The translations under genes were made by a program, and so were the position numbers. Under the pieces are notes generated by a model. The model was not told where the DNA came from. It saw only the letters and a list, made by a program, of their open reading frames with translations, and ran no database searches. Positions 35,670 to 45,541 of a DNA stretch of 64,000 bases are shown here, one piece after another. Position 1 is the stretch's first letter; each line of letters starts with the position of its first letter. Source of the DNA: Gloeopeniophorella convolvens (taxonomy: Eukaryota > Basidiomycota > Agaricomycetes > Russulales); assembly GCA_022496205.1 (NCBI GenBank), contig WTXD01000019.1, positions 124,001 through 188,000 of the forward strand. Direction: 5' to 3'.

Positions 35670-37257
35670 TCCGTGGTTGAATGATCTAGCCTGAAGGCAC
35701 GAAATTCTCGAGCCATTGAATCACGGGTACGTTGTTACCACTAAGCATATATAACTTAATGCAGATGCCCGCTCGTCATGTGGGATATCGAAACCAGCTC
35801 TACATTCTTCGGCTACTTACCAACAGGTGCACTGCAGGCGGCCTGCATCGATGGATGGGGAAAAGGAACGTCTTCAAATCCATGAACGATCCGCTTACTG
35901 ACTACAGCCTGCCATGTGGTGAGTCCTGTGCATCCAATCCGCATCCGTCATCTGCAAAAGTCACTTCGCAGATCGGGTAATCCGAAGCCCCCAGCGGGCC
36001 GGTGGCGGGACTTCCCGGCTTGAAAGGGCTCCGGGAACGGCCAGCCCGCGACGTTCCCAGCTCTCCGAGTCCCTCACTTCGATACTGGGCTGCCACACGG
36101 GTCAGGATATCGCCGTCTGGGATCTCCTCGGCCCCTTGCGTCTCCTACACACGCCGCCCTTCCCCAGGCGCGCTTACGAAATATCTGGCCCGGGATTGAT
36201 GCAACTCCAGGGCAATGGCTATCGTTATATCGTTATCCCTAAGATCTGGCGATAGCGCCTCGCCCCCGCCCGGCGCCGGTTCTACATGGGAAGCTAACAC
36301 ATAATTCCTTTGAAATTCCGTGCCGGGGTGTGCGCTCTCATAAGCGCCCTGACCTTGAGCTCCGCCTCCACTAAGTGTATGTCGGCCTGAGCCTGGTGCC
36401 GTCGACGCCTACACATCCTTGGCGCCGTAGGAGCGATGCGCCTTGCGGAGGCTTGTCGCGGCCTTGTCTCTGGTTTTGGACACCATTTTCCCCTTCCTTG
36501 CAGTCTAGCTGCCCTCGCTTGGGGAGCGTCGCGTACGTTGCATGAGGTGGCTGTTCCCCTCTGAAACCCCGCCGACATCTGCGATCCTAATCTTTGCCGT
36601 AGGCTTTGGAGTCGTTCCTCTGGCTAGACTAACATGCGCATTTCATGTATCATGGCGGAGCGGACTTTATTGCTATGGCAGATAGCGCCTCCTAAGCGCC
36701 TGGAAGGCCATCGGCAGAACAAACATTTGCTAGCGCGTCTCCTACGTGCGTTCGTCTTTTTGGTTCCGAGACGTCTTAGTATCACACGTGCCTTTAATCT
36801 CGCACCTTGCTTACGGGTGCTCGCGTTACAGCACTTCTCCGCGAAGCATTAGCCAACCCGAGCAGCCGACATAACCCTTTTCTGACCTCTTTATACTCTC
36901 GTGGAGCAAGTCTATTATCTTCATTCGCTACAGAGGATCGGTCTCGTGCGCTCGCTTCGCCGTGGATACTGGTCGCATTCAGGTGATGCTGCAGCATCCC
37001 AACAGTTGTAGGTCCGTATATCTCCACAGCTACACCCACTACACTGTCACTCACCTAGCCGCCGCTCGTGTCAGAATGTAGGGCTGTCAAAGGCGCACAA
37101 CATTACTTCCATGTTCTACTGTGGACGAGCCTGCACCCTACACTTGGCCTCTCGATGGCGCGGGGGCATACTTAAGTAGAAGAGGATCAGGTCTCTGCCC
37201 TCAGACTCGAAAGTCAGCAACTAACCCCGAGAAACGCGCATCTCAAAGACAGCAACT
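35670..37257. other. 1.6-kb intergenic, no gene seen
   Basis: Marks the start of the second accessory island. Frames are short and inconsistent; a small repeat of TATCGTTA units occurs near 36220-36240. Confidence 0.5.
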
Positions 37258-37628
37258 ATGGCCTCCAGTAAGCTCGCCCACTCTCTAGCCATCCTTCGTC
37301 CCTCTCACAGGAGCAGGCACTGATCATGTCCGCGACCTAAACAACTTCCTACAAGGTCACGCGTTAGGCAATCAGACTCGAAAACTCGAGTGGCAATTTG
37401 TCCAAGAAGGACCTAATCATGAAGCAGTTCACACCGCGACAGCAGTGTGTAAGTCTCTGGAAAACATAGCATTCGAGAATAAGATTTTGATCGTATTGCG
37501 CCTTCACTGTAGTCAACGGCGTTGCCGTTGGCACAGGCCAGGGTGTTAGTAGAGGCGCGGCCAAGAATGCGGCTGCTGTGCCAGCCTTGGCCTCTCTGCA
37601 GGCGCGTCTTCCGGGGGTTGAAGAGTGA
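37258..37628 (+). CDS. mini double-stranded RNA-binding protein, copy 1 (87 residues)
   Basis: Three exons: 37258-37267 (10 nt), 37311-37448, 37513-37628, phase-consistent. Apart from a few leading residues the product is one double-stranded RNA-binding domain: helix 1 (RDLNNFLQGHA), strands LEWQFVQEGPNHEAVHTATAV and FNGVAVGTGQGVSRG, and the C-terminal helix AAKNAAAVPALASLQ. The E-G-P-(N/D)-H loop and the A-A-K start of helix 2 match the two main dsRNA contact regions; the usual K-K-x-A-K is changed to R-G-A-A-K. No other domain fits in 87 residues. A paralogue with the same intron positions follows at 38443. The acceptor of intron 1 could be either of two in-frame AGs. Function is inferred: dsRNA binding. 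Confidence 0.85.
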
Positions 37629-38442
37629 AGCAAGTCGGGTCAGTGCTGGAAATGGATATCGGAATGCGATCGCGTACACTTTCACTAAATGTAGGGCTTC
37701 TGCGGAAGTGTGCTAATGCAATCGCGATGTCCTAGTGAACCGATGCATCCACAATTGATCGTCTATGAACGATGTGTGCTTCACGTCCCCTGTGTCCACG
37801 CTTACAGTTTTATCAGTCACCAGCCACTGGCTTGGATCGGTAGCTGGTCAAGTATTAGCACATCACTCAGCCGTCCTCGTGGGCGCCAAGGACCACCCCT
37901 ACAACTTACTCGAAACAGGCCCTCAACATTCGATATGACTCCGTCGACTTGCGGGGAACACTAAATCCCATATTCGCCGAGTGCAGGTCACCTATGTACT
38001 TCCGGAAGACAATACACGGGCCTGAACGCTTCCACACAAGGCGTTCCCCAGGTACAAAATTCGGGATCACGGAACGACACTTTGGGCTGTCGTAGACAAG
38101 CCGATTCGCGCTGGTCCACAATCACCTCTCCAAGGATCGCACGCTAGCCATAGCCTCCTTCCTGGTTCTCTTCACGGTCCAATTTGGGTCAAGCACCCAC
38201 GCGGATTGGCCTCTATCTGCGCCGGCTGGTTGTAACAAAGAGCGTTCATCTCAGGGTGATATCTCCTCTCTCCCACCGCAACCTCGTGTGCACCTCGTGT
38301 CTTGCATATTCGAAGCTGTATTTATGCCGTCGCCCGAGTACATCTTCTCTCAGCAATCTTCCCTGTCCTTCTGCGACAACACTGACACAGCGCAGGATAC
38401 ACAGTTGAAATCGGCACGATAGCTGTGAACATACTCTGCAAT
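37629..38442. other. spacer between the dsRBD paralogues
   Basis: 814 bp; no third copy or other gene found. A possible AT-rich promoter element (GTATTTATG, about 38320) precedes copy 2. Confidence 0.5.
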
Positions 38443-38823
38443 ATGGCTGCCAGTGAGTGCTCCATCTCGATAGTACGCCTTCCATAGGGGCACAGACGCG
38501 ACTACAGACAGCCAGCGTGTCCCAGATCGCGACCTCAGCAATTATCTACAAGAGCACCCGTCTGGCAATCAGACCGCTAATTTGTCCTGGCGTTTCGCCC
38601 AAGAAGGTCCGAACCACGAAGCTGTTCACGTCGCCACCGCTGTTTGTAAGTCTCCGGACAGATATGACCCTCTGAGAGCAACCATCGAGTGCATCTGATC
38701 CATACTGCAGTTGACGGCGTCAGCATTGGCTCAGGACGAGGTCATACCAGAGGCGCCGCCAAGCACGCAGCCGCCGTGCAAGCCTTGGCCTTCCTCCAGG
38801 TGAACGGGCTCCCCGGGCGGTGA
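38443..38823 (+). CDS. mini double-stranded RNA-binding protein, copy 2 (90 residues)
   Basis: Three exons: 38443-38452 (10 nt), 38496-38645, 38711-38823, with introns at the same places and phases as copy 1. It reads RDLSNYLQEHPSGNQTANLS, WRFAQEGPNHEAVHVATAVF, DGVSIGSGRGHTRGAAKHAA, then AVQALAFLQ: again a lone double-stranded RNA-binding domain. It keeps QEGPNHEAVH and RGAAK exactly as in copy 1 while other positions differ, a pattern of constraint on the binding surface. The same orientation and 814-bp spacing show a tandem duplication. In copy 2 the only in-frame acceptor for intron 1 is the AG at 38494-38495. Confidence 0.85.
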
Positions 38824-39515
38824 TTTCTCATGATTGAAGGGGGGACGAGGCCTTTCCATAGAGATATCTCGTCGAAAGCCCTACTACAAATGCTCGCAGG
38901 CGCCGAATGTGATGCTGATGCCGTCGTTGCATAAGAGGATTCATTAGCAGTGGTGCCAGACGGCGGGAAGCGAAACTCCGAAGTACGAACTCAGATCGCC
39001 TCGCGCACGGCGGTAGGTCGTCACGGCCCTGATACGTTCGGCGGGGAGGGGTTCGTCTTTCACCTCCTTGCCTTCTCGGAAAGCGAACCTCCAGCCTAGC
39101 GCTCCGAATGGGGTGGAACGCCACGGGGCCCTCCAGGGAGTCGCCGAAAGAGCCCAAAGAAGATTTCATCTTTCCTCGAACACAATCCCCGTGCGCTTTC
39201 GAAGAAGAAGAAAAAAAAAAAAAGGAATAGATGGCGCTCCGAAGGGAGTTGTATCAAGGTCTTCTCGAGCGCTGTCCTATCGGAGCACCATCGCGCGGGG
39301 CTGCCGAAAACAAGCCCACGCCCCCAGTAGCCAGTTCGGGTGACGGGCGCCTAGATGATATCACCTCTCTCTCCCCGCGACAACACCGCGCGGACCACAA
39401 GCAAAATCGCCGTGTGATGCACTTGGATCCAGGACTCCGTCCAGCGCGGGCTTTCTCAGATGTGGCGCTGCAGCCCTACAGACCATCGCGTCACAAGGCA
39501 TTATCTGGAAGCTGA

Positions 39516-39586
39516 GTAGGTTGTCTACGACCAGTCTACGACAGCCTTGGACGACTTTGACCGACTTTGACGACTTGACAACCTAC
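39516..39586. repeat. 71-bp segment bounded by 10-bp inverted repeats
   Basis: GTAGGTTGTC at 39516-39525 and its exact complement GACAACCTAC at 39577-39586. Inside, CGACTTTGA-like units repeat. Confidence 0.6.
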
Positions 39587-39593
39587 AAGCGAG

Positions 39594-39610
39594 TTAGCCG
39601 AGTCGGCTAA
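39594..39610. repeat. 17-bp palindrome
   Basis: TTAGCCGA-G-TCGGCTAA: perfect 8-bp arms around one base. Confidence 0.6.
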
Positions 39611-39612
39611 GC

Positions 39613-39644
39613 ACCAACTGAATTGATTTTTCTATTCAGTTGGT
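39613..39644. repeat. hairpin with 11-bp perfect stem
   Basis: ACCAACTGAAT at 39613-39623 pairs with ATTCAGTTGGT at 39634-39644 around a 10-base T-rich loop. Confidence 0.65.
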
Positions 39645-40402
39645 AGCAGGAGCGCACGTCCCACCCGTTTGCAGATGATATAGAGCCTGGAAAATCCCGT
39701 TACCCGCTGAACCATGAGGCTGGCGCCTGTTTCTTCTCGGTAATTTCGCATTGGTTGACCTCTTATCGAGGATCTAGCATGTGGCATGGCACCTGTGAAG
39801 TGAGGGAGCAGCGGTGGGTATGATGGGCTCACCATCACTGCTAGTATTCTTCGCGAACTTCCGACTCGAGCTCATGACTACACCTTGTCACTAAATAGGC
39901 TCTTCTGGCACGAAACCTACACGAGCAGCCCACATATCACACTTCTGATGGAGATGCGTAATACCGTTACTCACCCGCGTATCTTGCCGTCTACCGTTGC
40001 AGGCCACGCAGAAAGAAGTTCATGCGAGTTCAGAAGTTTAAACACCCAAAGCGGATGGACGGGCCGGGATCCTTACAGTCACACAAGTATGTCCATGCCG
40101 GCGACCAGCGGCAGGCCTCGGCGGGCTCAACAATTCCGACGACGATCCGACCGCCATGCTCGCTGGCATCTCCTGAATATTGGCTCCTTGTATGTGATAA
40201 TATCAGGGTCAACGTGATCGAGTTTCACGATTAGCGTCGGTCTCGTGTACTCAGAACACGACAAAGCTTGCCCCTTGCAGTACATCTAAACCCTGAATCG
40301 AAGCTGTCATTTCCCCGATCTTATTTTGACTAGTTTTACAGAGGTGGCTATTCGTTCTCGTGTACGGCATACTGACATAGTCATGAATGTAGGACTGCGA
40401 CT

Positions 40403-41425
40403 CTAGGTCGACGCTTGCAGCGTCTTGAGAATTTCCTCACCAAGGGGCCTAGACGAGGCCGGGTTCTGACCGGTGATCAAGTTTCCGGAGTGCACGACCT
40501 TGGCCTGATCGCATTGAGTTCATGTCTCAGCAAAAGGGGGTGCTTCAATGGATTGGACACGTACACCGAACAGCTCATCCGCCTTCTCGAATGTGCCTCC
40601 GAGCTCTATGATGCGTTCCTCAAGCAAGAACGGGACATCCTAAAGACACTCAGCACAACAAGTCTATCTTCAGCAAGAGGCGTCGCTTACTTGAACCTTT
40701 CCGACGAACTTTTCCTCGGCGGTGGAGAATCCTGTGACCACCTTGCCCTCGAAGATTGATTTTCCGTCCACAATGACTTCGTTCAGGGCACTTCCCAGCG
40801 CACGCAAATCGATAAGCGCTCCAGGAAGCATGGGGGGCACGCATCGCTCACGCTGTACCGTGACACACGGCAGAGACAATCTTTCCGGACCGGTAGAACT
40901 GAAGAAGGGTCATGAGAGGCATGGACTCAAGATACTATGCCTCACTGTGGGACATACCTTCTCTGCCAGCTGGCTGTTGTCGTGGTCGAACGCGAGATCG
41001 ATGGCGGGACCATATCCGCCGATGTAGAAAATGGCCACATAGTCGTTGGCGTTGACATCCCTGAGGGGTTTAGCGTTTGCGAAGAGAGTCTTCACATCGG
41101 GATCGTTCAAGAAGCGTTGGCAATCCAAGTCGTCTTTGAAGTTCTAGGAGAAGCGCTGAGAGGGAAGTCCATGCTCAATCGTTGAAAACTATATCCACCT
41201 TAACACTCGAAGGGGAGACAGGTGGGTTGGGACCTTTGGGAGAGGTAAAGTCGATAGAGAAGTGCGGCGCCAGAACGTAGTAGGGATGCGCGGCCTCAGG
41301 GAGGTACCAGCCCTGGCAAACGTAATGTGATTCGAATACAAATCGCTTTAGACGTTACGTCTCACTGCAGGATTCCCTTGCAGGGTCTGAGAGGCAGATG
41401 TGTAAACGAAAAGGATGCGCGACAT
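40403..41425 (-). CDS. DJ-1/PfpI (Hsp31-like) family protein, copy A
   Basis: Seven exons, mirroring copy B; about 234 residues. It starts MSRILFVYTSASQTLQGNP, then GWYLPEAAHPYYVLAPHFS, DPDVKTLFANAKPLRDVNA, the nucleophile elbow KIVSAVCH, GKSIFEGKVVTGFSTAEE, and a tail containing GNLITGQNPAS. The family includes glyoxalase III/methylglyoxalase and chaperone activities under stress. It differs from copy B at a usually invariant spot: FYIGGYGPAIDL where copy B has FYVGGHGPVIDL. The intron after AVCH is only 40 bp (GTACAG...GGAG) and removes the Gly of the usual CHG, so its borders are doubtful. The TATA box is kept. Confidence 0.87.
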
Positions 41426-41485
41426 GGTGGGAGGAGAGAAGAAGATAGACTTGGATGATGCAACTGCCGTCCCAGCGGTGCTCAC

Positions 41486-41492
41486 TTTTATA
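41486..41492 (-). promoter_or_regulatory. TATA box of DJ-1/PfpI copy A
   Basis: TATAAAA on the minus strand, about 61 bp upstream of the ATG at 41425; conserved in copy B. Confidence 0.6.
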
Positions 41493-41503
41493 TGGGGCTA
41501 CGT

Positions 41504-42210
41504 TCCGATGGTCGAGTCACCCCAGCTCTAAACCATAGACATAGTCGACAGAATTCCTAGAGCTGCTAGATATATGGGTTGAGTCATAGTGAGTCATCTG
41601 GGCCGGGTCATACCGGCCACCGGACGATGGGTCGTAGTGGCTCGTACTGGCTTTCCACAGCTTGACGATGCACGATATTTTCCTCCAGCAAAGCCTCACC
41701 ACGATACCATTGACTATGTCAATTTCTTGTGTTTGTGTTCTGAACCCTCGTAGAAAGCCTGCCTATTTTTTTCAGCTCTCAACAAGGTTGTCCACTCCTA
41801 CGACCAAGGGAACACTCACTGCTATCTAATCAGCATGCAGCTATTTTATTGGTGTCAACACCGCGCCGGAATGGATTTGTGAGCGTTTAGAACACATAAA
41901 AAGTAGAAGAGGGGGTCGACCCCCCTCTCTAGTCTAAATAAACGTTTAGAATCGAGTAGAGTAGGTTTGGAAAGCCCGCTCGGAGCTTGCAACGAGTCCT
42001 GGTGGGCAGCCTGCACCGGCATCTCGCGGCGTCTTCTCGGCCATCTAGAACCAGAACGAGGTTTAAAACAGCTAGATTCTATGGGAAGGCGTCCACTCTT
42101 TTCTCAGATTCTTTGCCAGTTACATACCGTAACCGGATGTACATGTCATCTTGCTGACTATTTCCTGGCTCTTTTCGTTGATCATGAAAGAGTGTGGCAT
42201 GCGTCCAGTG
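41504..42210. other. unique spacer between the duplicated blocks
   Basis: About 700 bp not shared with either copy; no gene seen. Confidence 0.5.
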
Positions 42211-42300
42211 GCATCGGGACGCGCACTATCACATGATCCTGGCGTCGAGTCACGCGGACAAGATTATCTGGAGCATCGCTGACGTGCCTGAGCAGCTCGA
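42211..42300. repeat. 90-bp direct repeat, left of copy B
   Basis: Starts GCATCGGGACGCGCACTATC and recurs at 43585-43675 with scattered differences. Confidence 0.75.
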
Positions 42301-42377
42301 CTAGTTTTACAGAGGTGGCTGGCTATTCGTTCTCACGTACGGCATGCCGACATATTCACGAGTGTAGGACTGCCACT

Positions 42378-43390
42378 CTAGGCCGACGCTTGCAGCGCCT
42401 TGAGAATCTCCTCAGCAAGGGGCCGAGCCGAAGCCGGGTTCTGGCCAGTGATCAAGTTTCCGGAGTGCACGACCTTGACCTGATCGCGTCGAGTTCATGT
42501 CTCAGAAAAAGAAGGCGTTTCAGTGGATTGGGCACGTACACCGAACAGCTCATCCGCCTTCTCGAATGTGCCTCCGAGCTCTATGATGCGCTCCTCAAGC
42601 AAGAACGGGACATCCTAAAGACACTCAGCACGACAAGTCTATCCTCAGCAAGAGGCGTCGCTTACTTGGACCTTTCCGACGAACTTTTCCTCGGCGGTGG
42701 AGAATCCTGTGACCACCTTGCCCTCGAAGATTGATTTTCCATCCACACTGACTCCGTTCAGAGCACTTCCCGGCGCACGCAAATCGATAAGCGCTCCCAG
42801 AGGCATAGGGGGATGCGTCGCTCACGCTGTACCGTGGCAAACGGCAGAGACAATCTTTCCGGACCGGTAGAACTGAAGAAGGGTCGTGAGAGGCATGGAC
42901 TCGAGATATGCCGCACCGTGGGACATACCTTCTCTGCCAGTTGGCTGTTGTCGTCGTCGAACGCGAGATCGATGACGGGCCCATGTCCGCCGACGTAGAA
43001 AATGGCCACATAGTCATTGGCGTTGACATCCCTGAGGGGTTTGGCGTTTGCGAAGAGAGTCTTCACATCGGGGTCGTTCAAGAAGCGCTGGCTCTCCGAG
43101 TCGTCTTTGAAGTTCTGGGAGAAGCGCTGAGAAGGAGATACACGCCTGATCATGGAAGCCATTCCCACCTCAACGCTCGAAGGGTCAATAGGCGGGTTAG
43201 GACCCTTGGGAGAGGTAAAGTCGATAGAGAAGTGCGGGGCCAGCACGTAGTAGGGATGGGCGGCCTCAGGGAGGTACCAGCCCTGGCAAACGTGTCATTC
43301 AAAGAAATCGCTTTAGACGTTACGTCTCACTGTAGGGTTCCCCTGGAGGCTCTGAGAGGCAGATGTGTAAACGAAAAGGATACGCGACAT
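42378..43390 (-). CDS. DJ-1/PfpI (Hsp31-like) family protein, copy B
   Basis: Seven exons: 43390-43331, 43282-43169, 43114-42929, 42872-42833, 42793-42666, 42614-42540, 42479-42378; 234 residues with all phases closed. Motifs: MSRILFVYTSASQSLQGNPT, FYVGGHGPVIDLAFDDDNSQ, KIVSAVCH (nucleophile Cys and following His), GKSIFEGKVVTGFSTAEE, GNLITGQNPASARPLAEEI. These enzymes detoxify methylglyoxal or act as stress chaperones; in basidiomycetes they are often multi-copy. The intron after AVCH is 39 bp against 40 bp in copy A; only splicing keeps both copies in frame, so it is real, but its exact ends may differ from my choice. Copy B keeps the GGHG motif and is the likelier active enzyme. Confidence 0.9.
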
Positions 43391-43448
43391 GGTGGGAGCA
43401 GAGAAGAAGGTAGATGGATGACGCAATTGCCGTCGCGGCGGTACTCAC

Positions 43449-43455
43449 TTTTATA
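43449..43455 (-). promoter_or_regulatory. TATA box of DJ-1/PfpI copy B
   Basis: TATAAAA on the minus strand, about 59 bp upstream of the ATG at 43390. Confidence 0.6.
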
Positions 43456-43584
43456 TGGGGCTATGAAGAAGCCGGTCCGCGGGAACATGAGAGGGGATCC
43501 ACTCGATCACTTTCATCCCTGTCTATGGGTGCTGTCGCCAGGGGTGCGTCAAGAACATTGACATCGATGAACGGCTGATATGTC

Positions 43585-43675
43585 GCATCGGGACGCGCAC
43601 TATCACATGATGCTGGCGTCAAGTCACGTGGTCAAGATTATCTGGGGCGTCGCCGGCGTGCCCGAGCGGCTCACT
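43585..43675. repeat. 90-bp direct repeat, right of copy B
   Basis: Second copy of 42211-42300, ending just before the MOB1 start codon at 43702; the two copies bracket DJ-1/PfpI copy B. Confidence 0.75.
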
Positions 43676-43701
43676 GTTCCTGTTGACCAGCACCGTCAAG
43701 A

Positions 43702-44819
43702 ATGTCGACTTTCTTTGGCTTGTAAGACTGTACACGCTAGCATTCGCGCGACCTGAACTCCGGTTATCCAGAGGAAAGACGCGTACCTTCAAGCCGCGCA
43801 GAGATGTGCCAGAGGGGACCAAGCAGTATCAGCTCAGGAAGTACGCCGAGGCAACGCTGGTGCGCCCCTTGTGCTCGCGATCCTAACTATACAGCGCTGA
43901 CACTGCGTAGGGCTCAGGGAATTTGCGTCTTGCGGTGAAGCTGCCCGAAGGTGAAGACCTGAACGAATGGCTTGCCGTGCACGGTGCGTCGCGCAACCCG
44001 CGCGCACCCTAGGACCTCACGGCACGAGCGCTGCGCCCTCCCAGCCGTCGACTTCTTCAACCACCTCAACATGCTCTATGGAACAGTGACTGAATTCTGC
44101 ACGCCGCAGGAGGTGCGCCCGCGCCCGATCGTTTCCCTGCGCCCCCTTTGCTGACGCGCCGCGTGCCCAGTGCCCAATCATGTCCGCCGGCCCACGGTGC
44201 GCGCCGCATGCCCGCCTCGCTGCGCTCGCGCACGGCCGCTGACGTACGCTGCCGATATCAGGTACGAGTACCTGTGGGAGGACGGCGTGCGCTACAAGCG
44301 TCCCACGAAGCTGCCTGCGCCCGAGTACGTCGATGTGCTCATGAACTGGGCGCAGAACCTGCTCGACGACGAGGCCGTCTTCCCTAACACCATCGGTGCG
44401 CCCGCTGCTTCCCGCCGCTACCTAAGCTGATCGTGCGTGCGCGTGCGCAGGCGTGCCGTTCCCCAAGTCGTTTCGCGATACCGTGCGCACGATCGTGCGC
44501 CGGCTGTTCCGCGTGTACGCGCACATCTACAGCAACCACTTTGACCAGGTCTGTGCACTCGGGATCGAAGGTGCGCCGCGCGCGCTGCACAGCGGAAAGA
44601 GACGCACATAAATCGGAGAACATAGCACACCTGAACACGAGCTACCGCCACTTCTTCCTCTTCATCAACGAGGTGCGTCCACTTTCACGCCTCTGCGATA
44701 TGCTCGTGGCGCTCACCGCACCGCATACATGCGCGCAGTTCGAACTCGTGGACAAGAAGGAACTGGCCCCGCTCGACGAGCTGAACGAGGCGATCTTGGC
44801 GGAGGAGAAGGGCCGATGA
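43702..44819 (+). CDS. MOB1: MOB1, NDR/LATS kinase activator
   Basis: Nine exons: 43702-43721, 43772-43859, 43911-43983, 44045-44112, 44171-44196, 44262-44395, 44451-44570, 44626-44672, 44739-44819; 218 residues, all phases closed. The sequence is classic Mob1: TFKPRRDVPEGTKQYQLRKY, AEATLGSGNLRLAVKLPEGE, DLNEWLAVH, LYGTVTEFCTPQECPIMSAG (zinc cysteines), RYEYLWEDG, VPFPKSF, RLFRVYAHIYSNHFDQ (zinc histidines), EAHLNTSYRHFFLFINEF. Mob1 binds and activates Dbf2-like kinases in mitotic exit and septation. The 90-bp repeat bordering the DJ-1 duplication ends only 27 bp upstream of the start codon, so the promoter may have been rearranged. Confidence 0.96.
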
Positions 44820-45541
44820 GCGCGGTTGCCTGCACACTTGTCATTCGCTGCCATTCGCCGATACCGCCAATGTACTATCTTGTACTTGTACTGGCTTTTC
44901 TCGAGCGCGGGTCAAAGCTTATCCACTGGTTGACGTTGAGGGTGTGATGGGCGATCTATATCGAGCTCGTTGTGCAGTGATGCCTTGTTTTCTAGAGTAT
45001 TCCAACGTCCACGTGGGCGCGTGGCGCACGCTGCGCTGCTCCACCGCCACTTGCCACACTTCGCTCGGCGCATATTGCGCAATACATACAACTCCAGAGA
45101 AAATGGTATTTTGGGGAACATGACAAGCAGCCCAGTGGACGTGACTGTACATAGCGTGTATGGTGCAAGGCACGTACAAAGGAAGGATAACGGCAGAGAG
45201 TGGATGCATGCGTGGGTGAACGGCTACTATGCGGGGCAAGAGTGATGACAGGATGGAAACTGGGATAATGAGGATACAATGCGTGTTTTCGTGGTTGGTG
45301 CAAGAAGGGAAGGTGGAAGTGGCGCATGTCGTGTGTGATGCATGGATGAATGGATCTGATCAGAGAAGGGGGATCGTGTAAAAGTCTATAGGTGCATGCA
45401 GGAGTCCGCGGGGGCGGCACAAGTAACAGTACAATACGGGAAGGTCATTAGACGGACGTTATAAGGATGTTTATGATATGGCATTTTCGTGTTTGATGCG
45501 TTGCACGCGAAAGAAATCTAAGAACGAGCTGCCGAATTCAG
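44820..45541. other. intergenic between convergent genes
   Basis: 722 bp of 3' flank shared by MOB1 and the BTB-like gene; GT/GA-rich in places, no gene seen. Confidence 0.6.

Larger units (their letters stand above)
38824..40402. other. 1.6-kb intergenic with poly-A tract and inverted repeats
   Basis: Contains a run of 13 A at 39211-39223 and three inverted repeats at 39516-39644 (listed separately). No gene supported. Confidence 0.5.
40328..41503. repeat. duplicated block, copy A (DJ-1/PfpI gene and flanks)
   Basis: Similar to 42298-43461, beginning at GACTAGTTTTACAGAGGTGG in both and ending just past the TATA box. The duplication therefore includes promoter, whole gene and 3' flank. Confidence 0.8.
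42298..43461. repeat. duplicated block, copy B (DJ-1/PfpI gene and flanks)
   Basis: Counterpart of 40328-41503 in the same orientation, offset by about 1.97 kb. Confidence 0.8.

Noticed and set aside
36220..36240. TATCGTTA-type short repeat
   Set aside because: Only two or three imperfect units; too little to call a repeat feature.
39640..39740. A second tRNA-like segment on the minus strand after the hairpin
   Set aside because: No T-arm GTTCRA box and no acceptor pairing; it does not fold as a tRNA.
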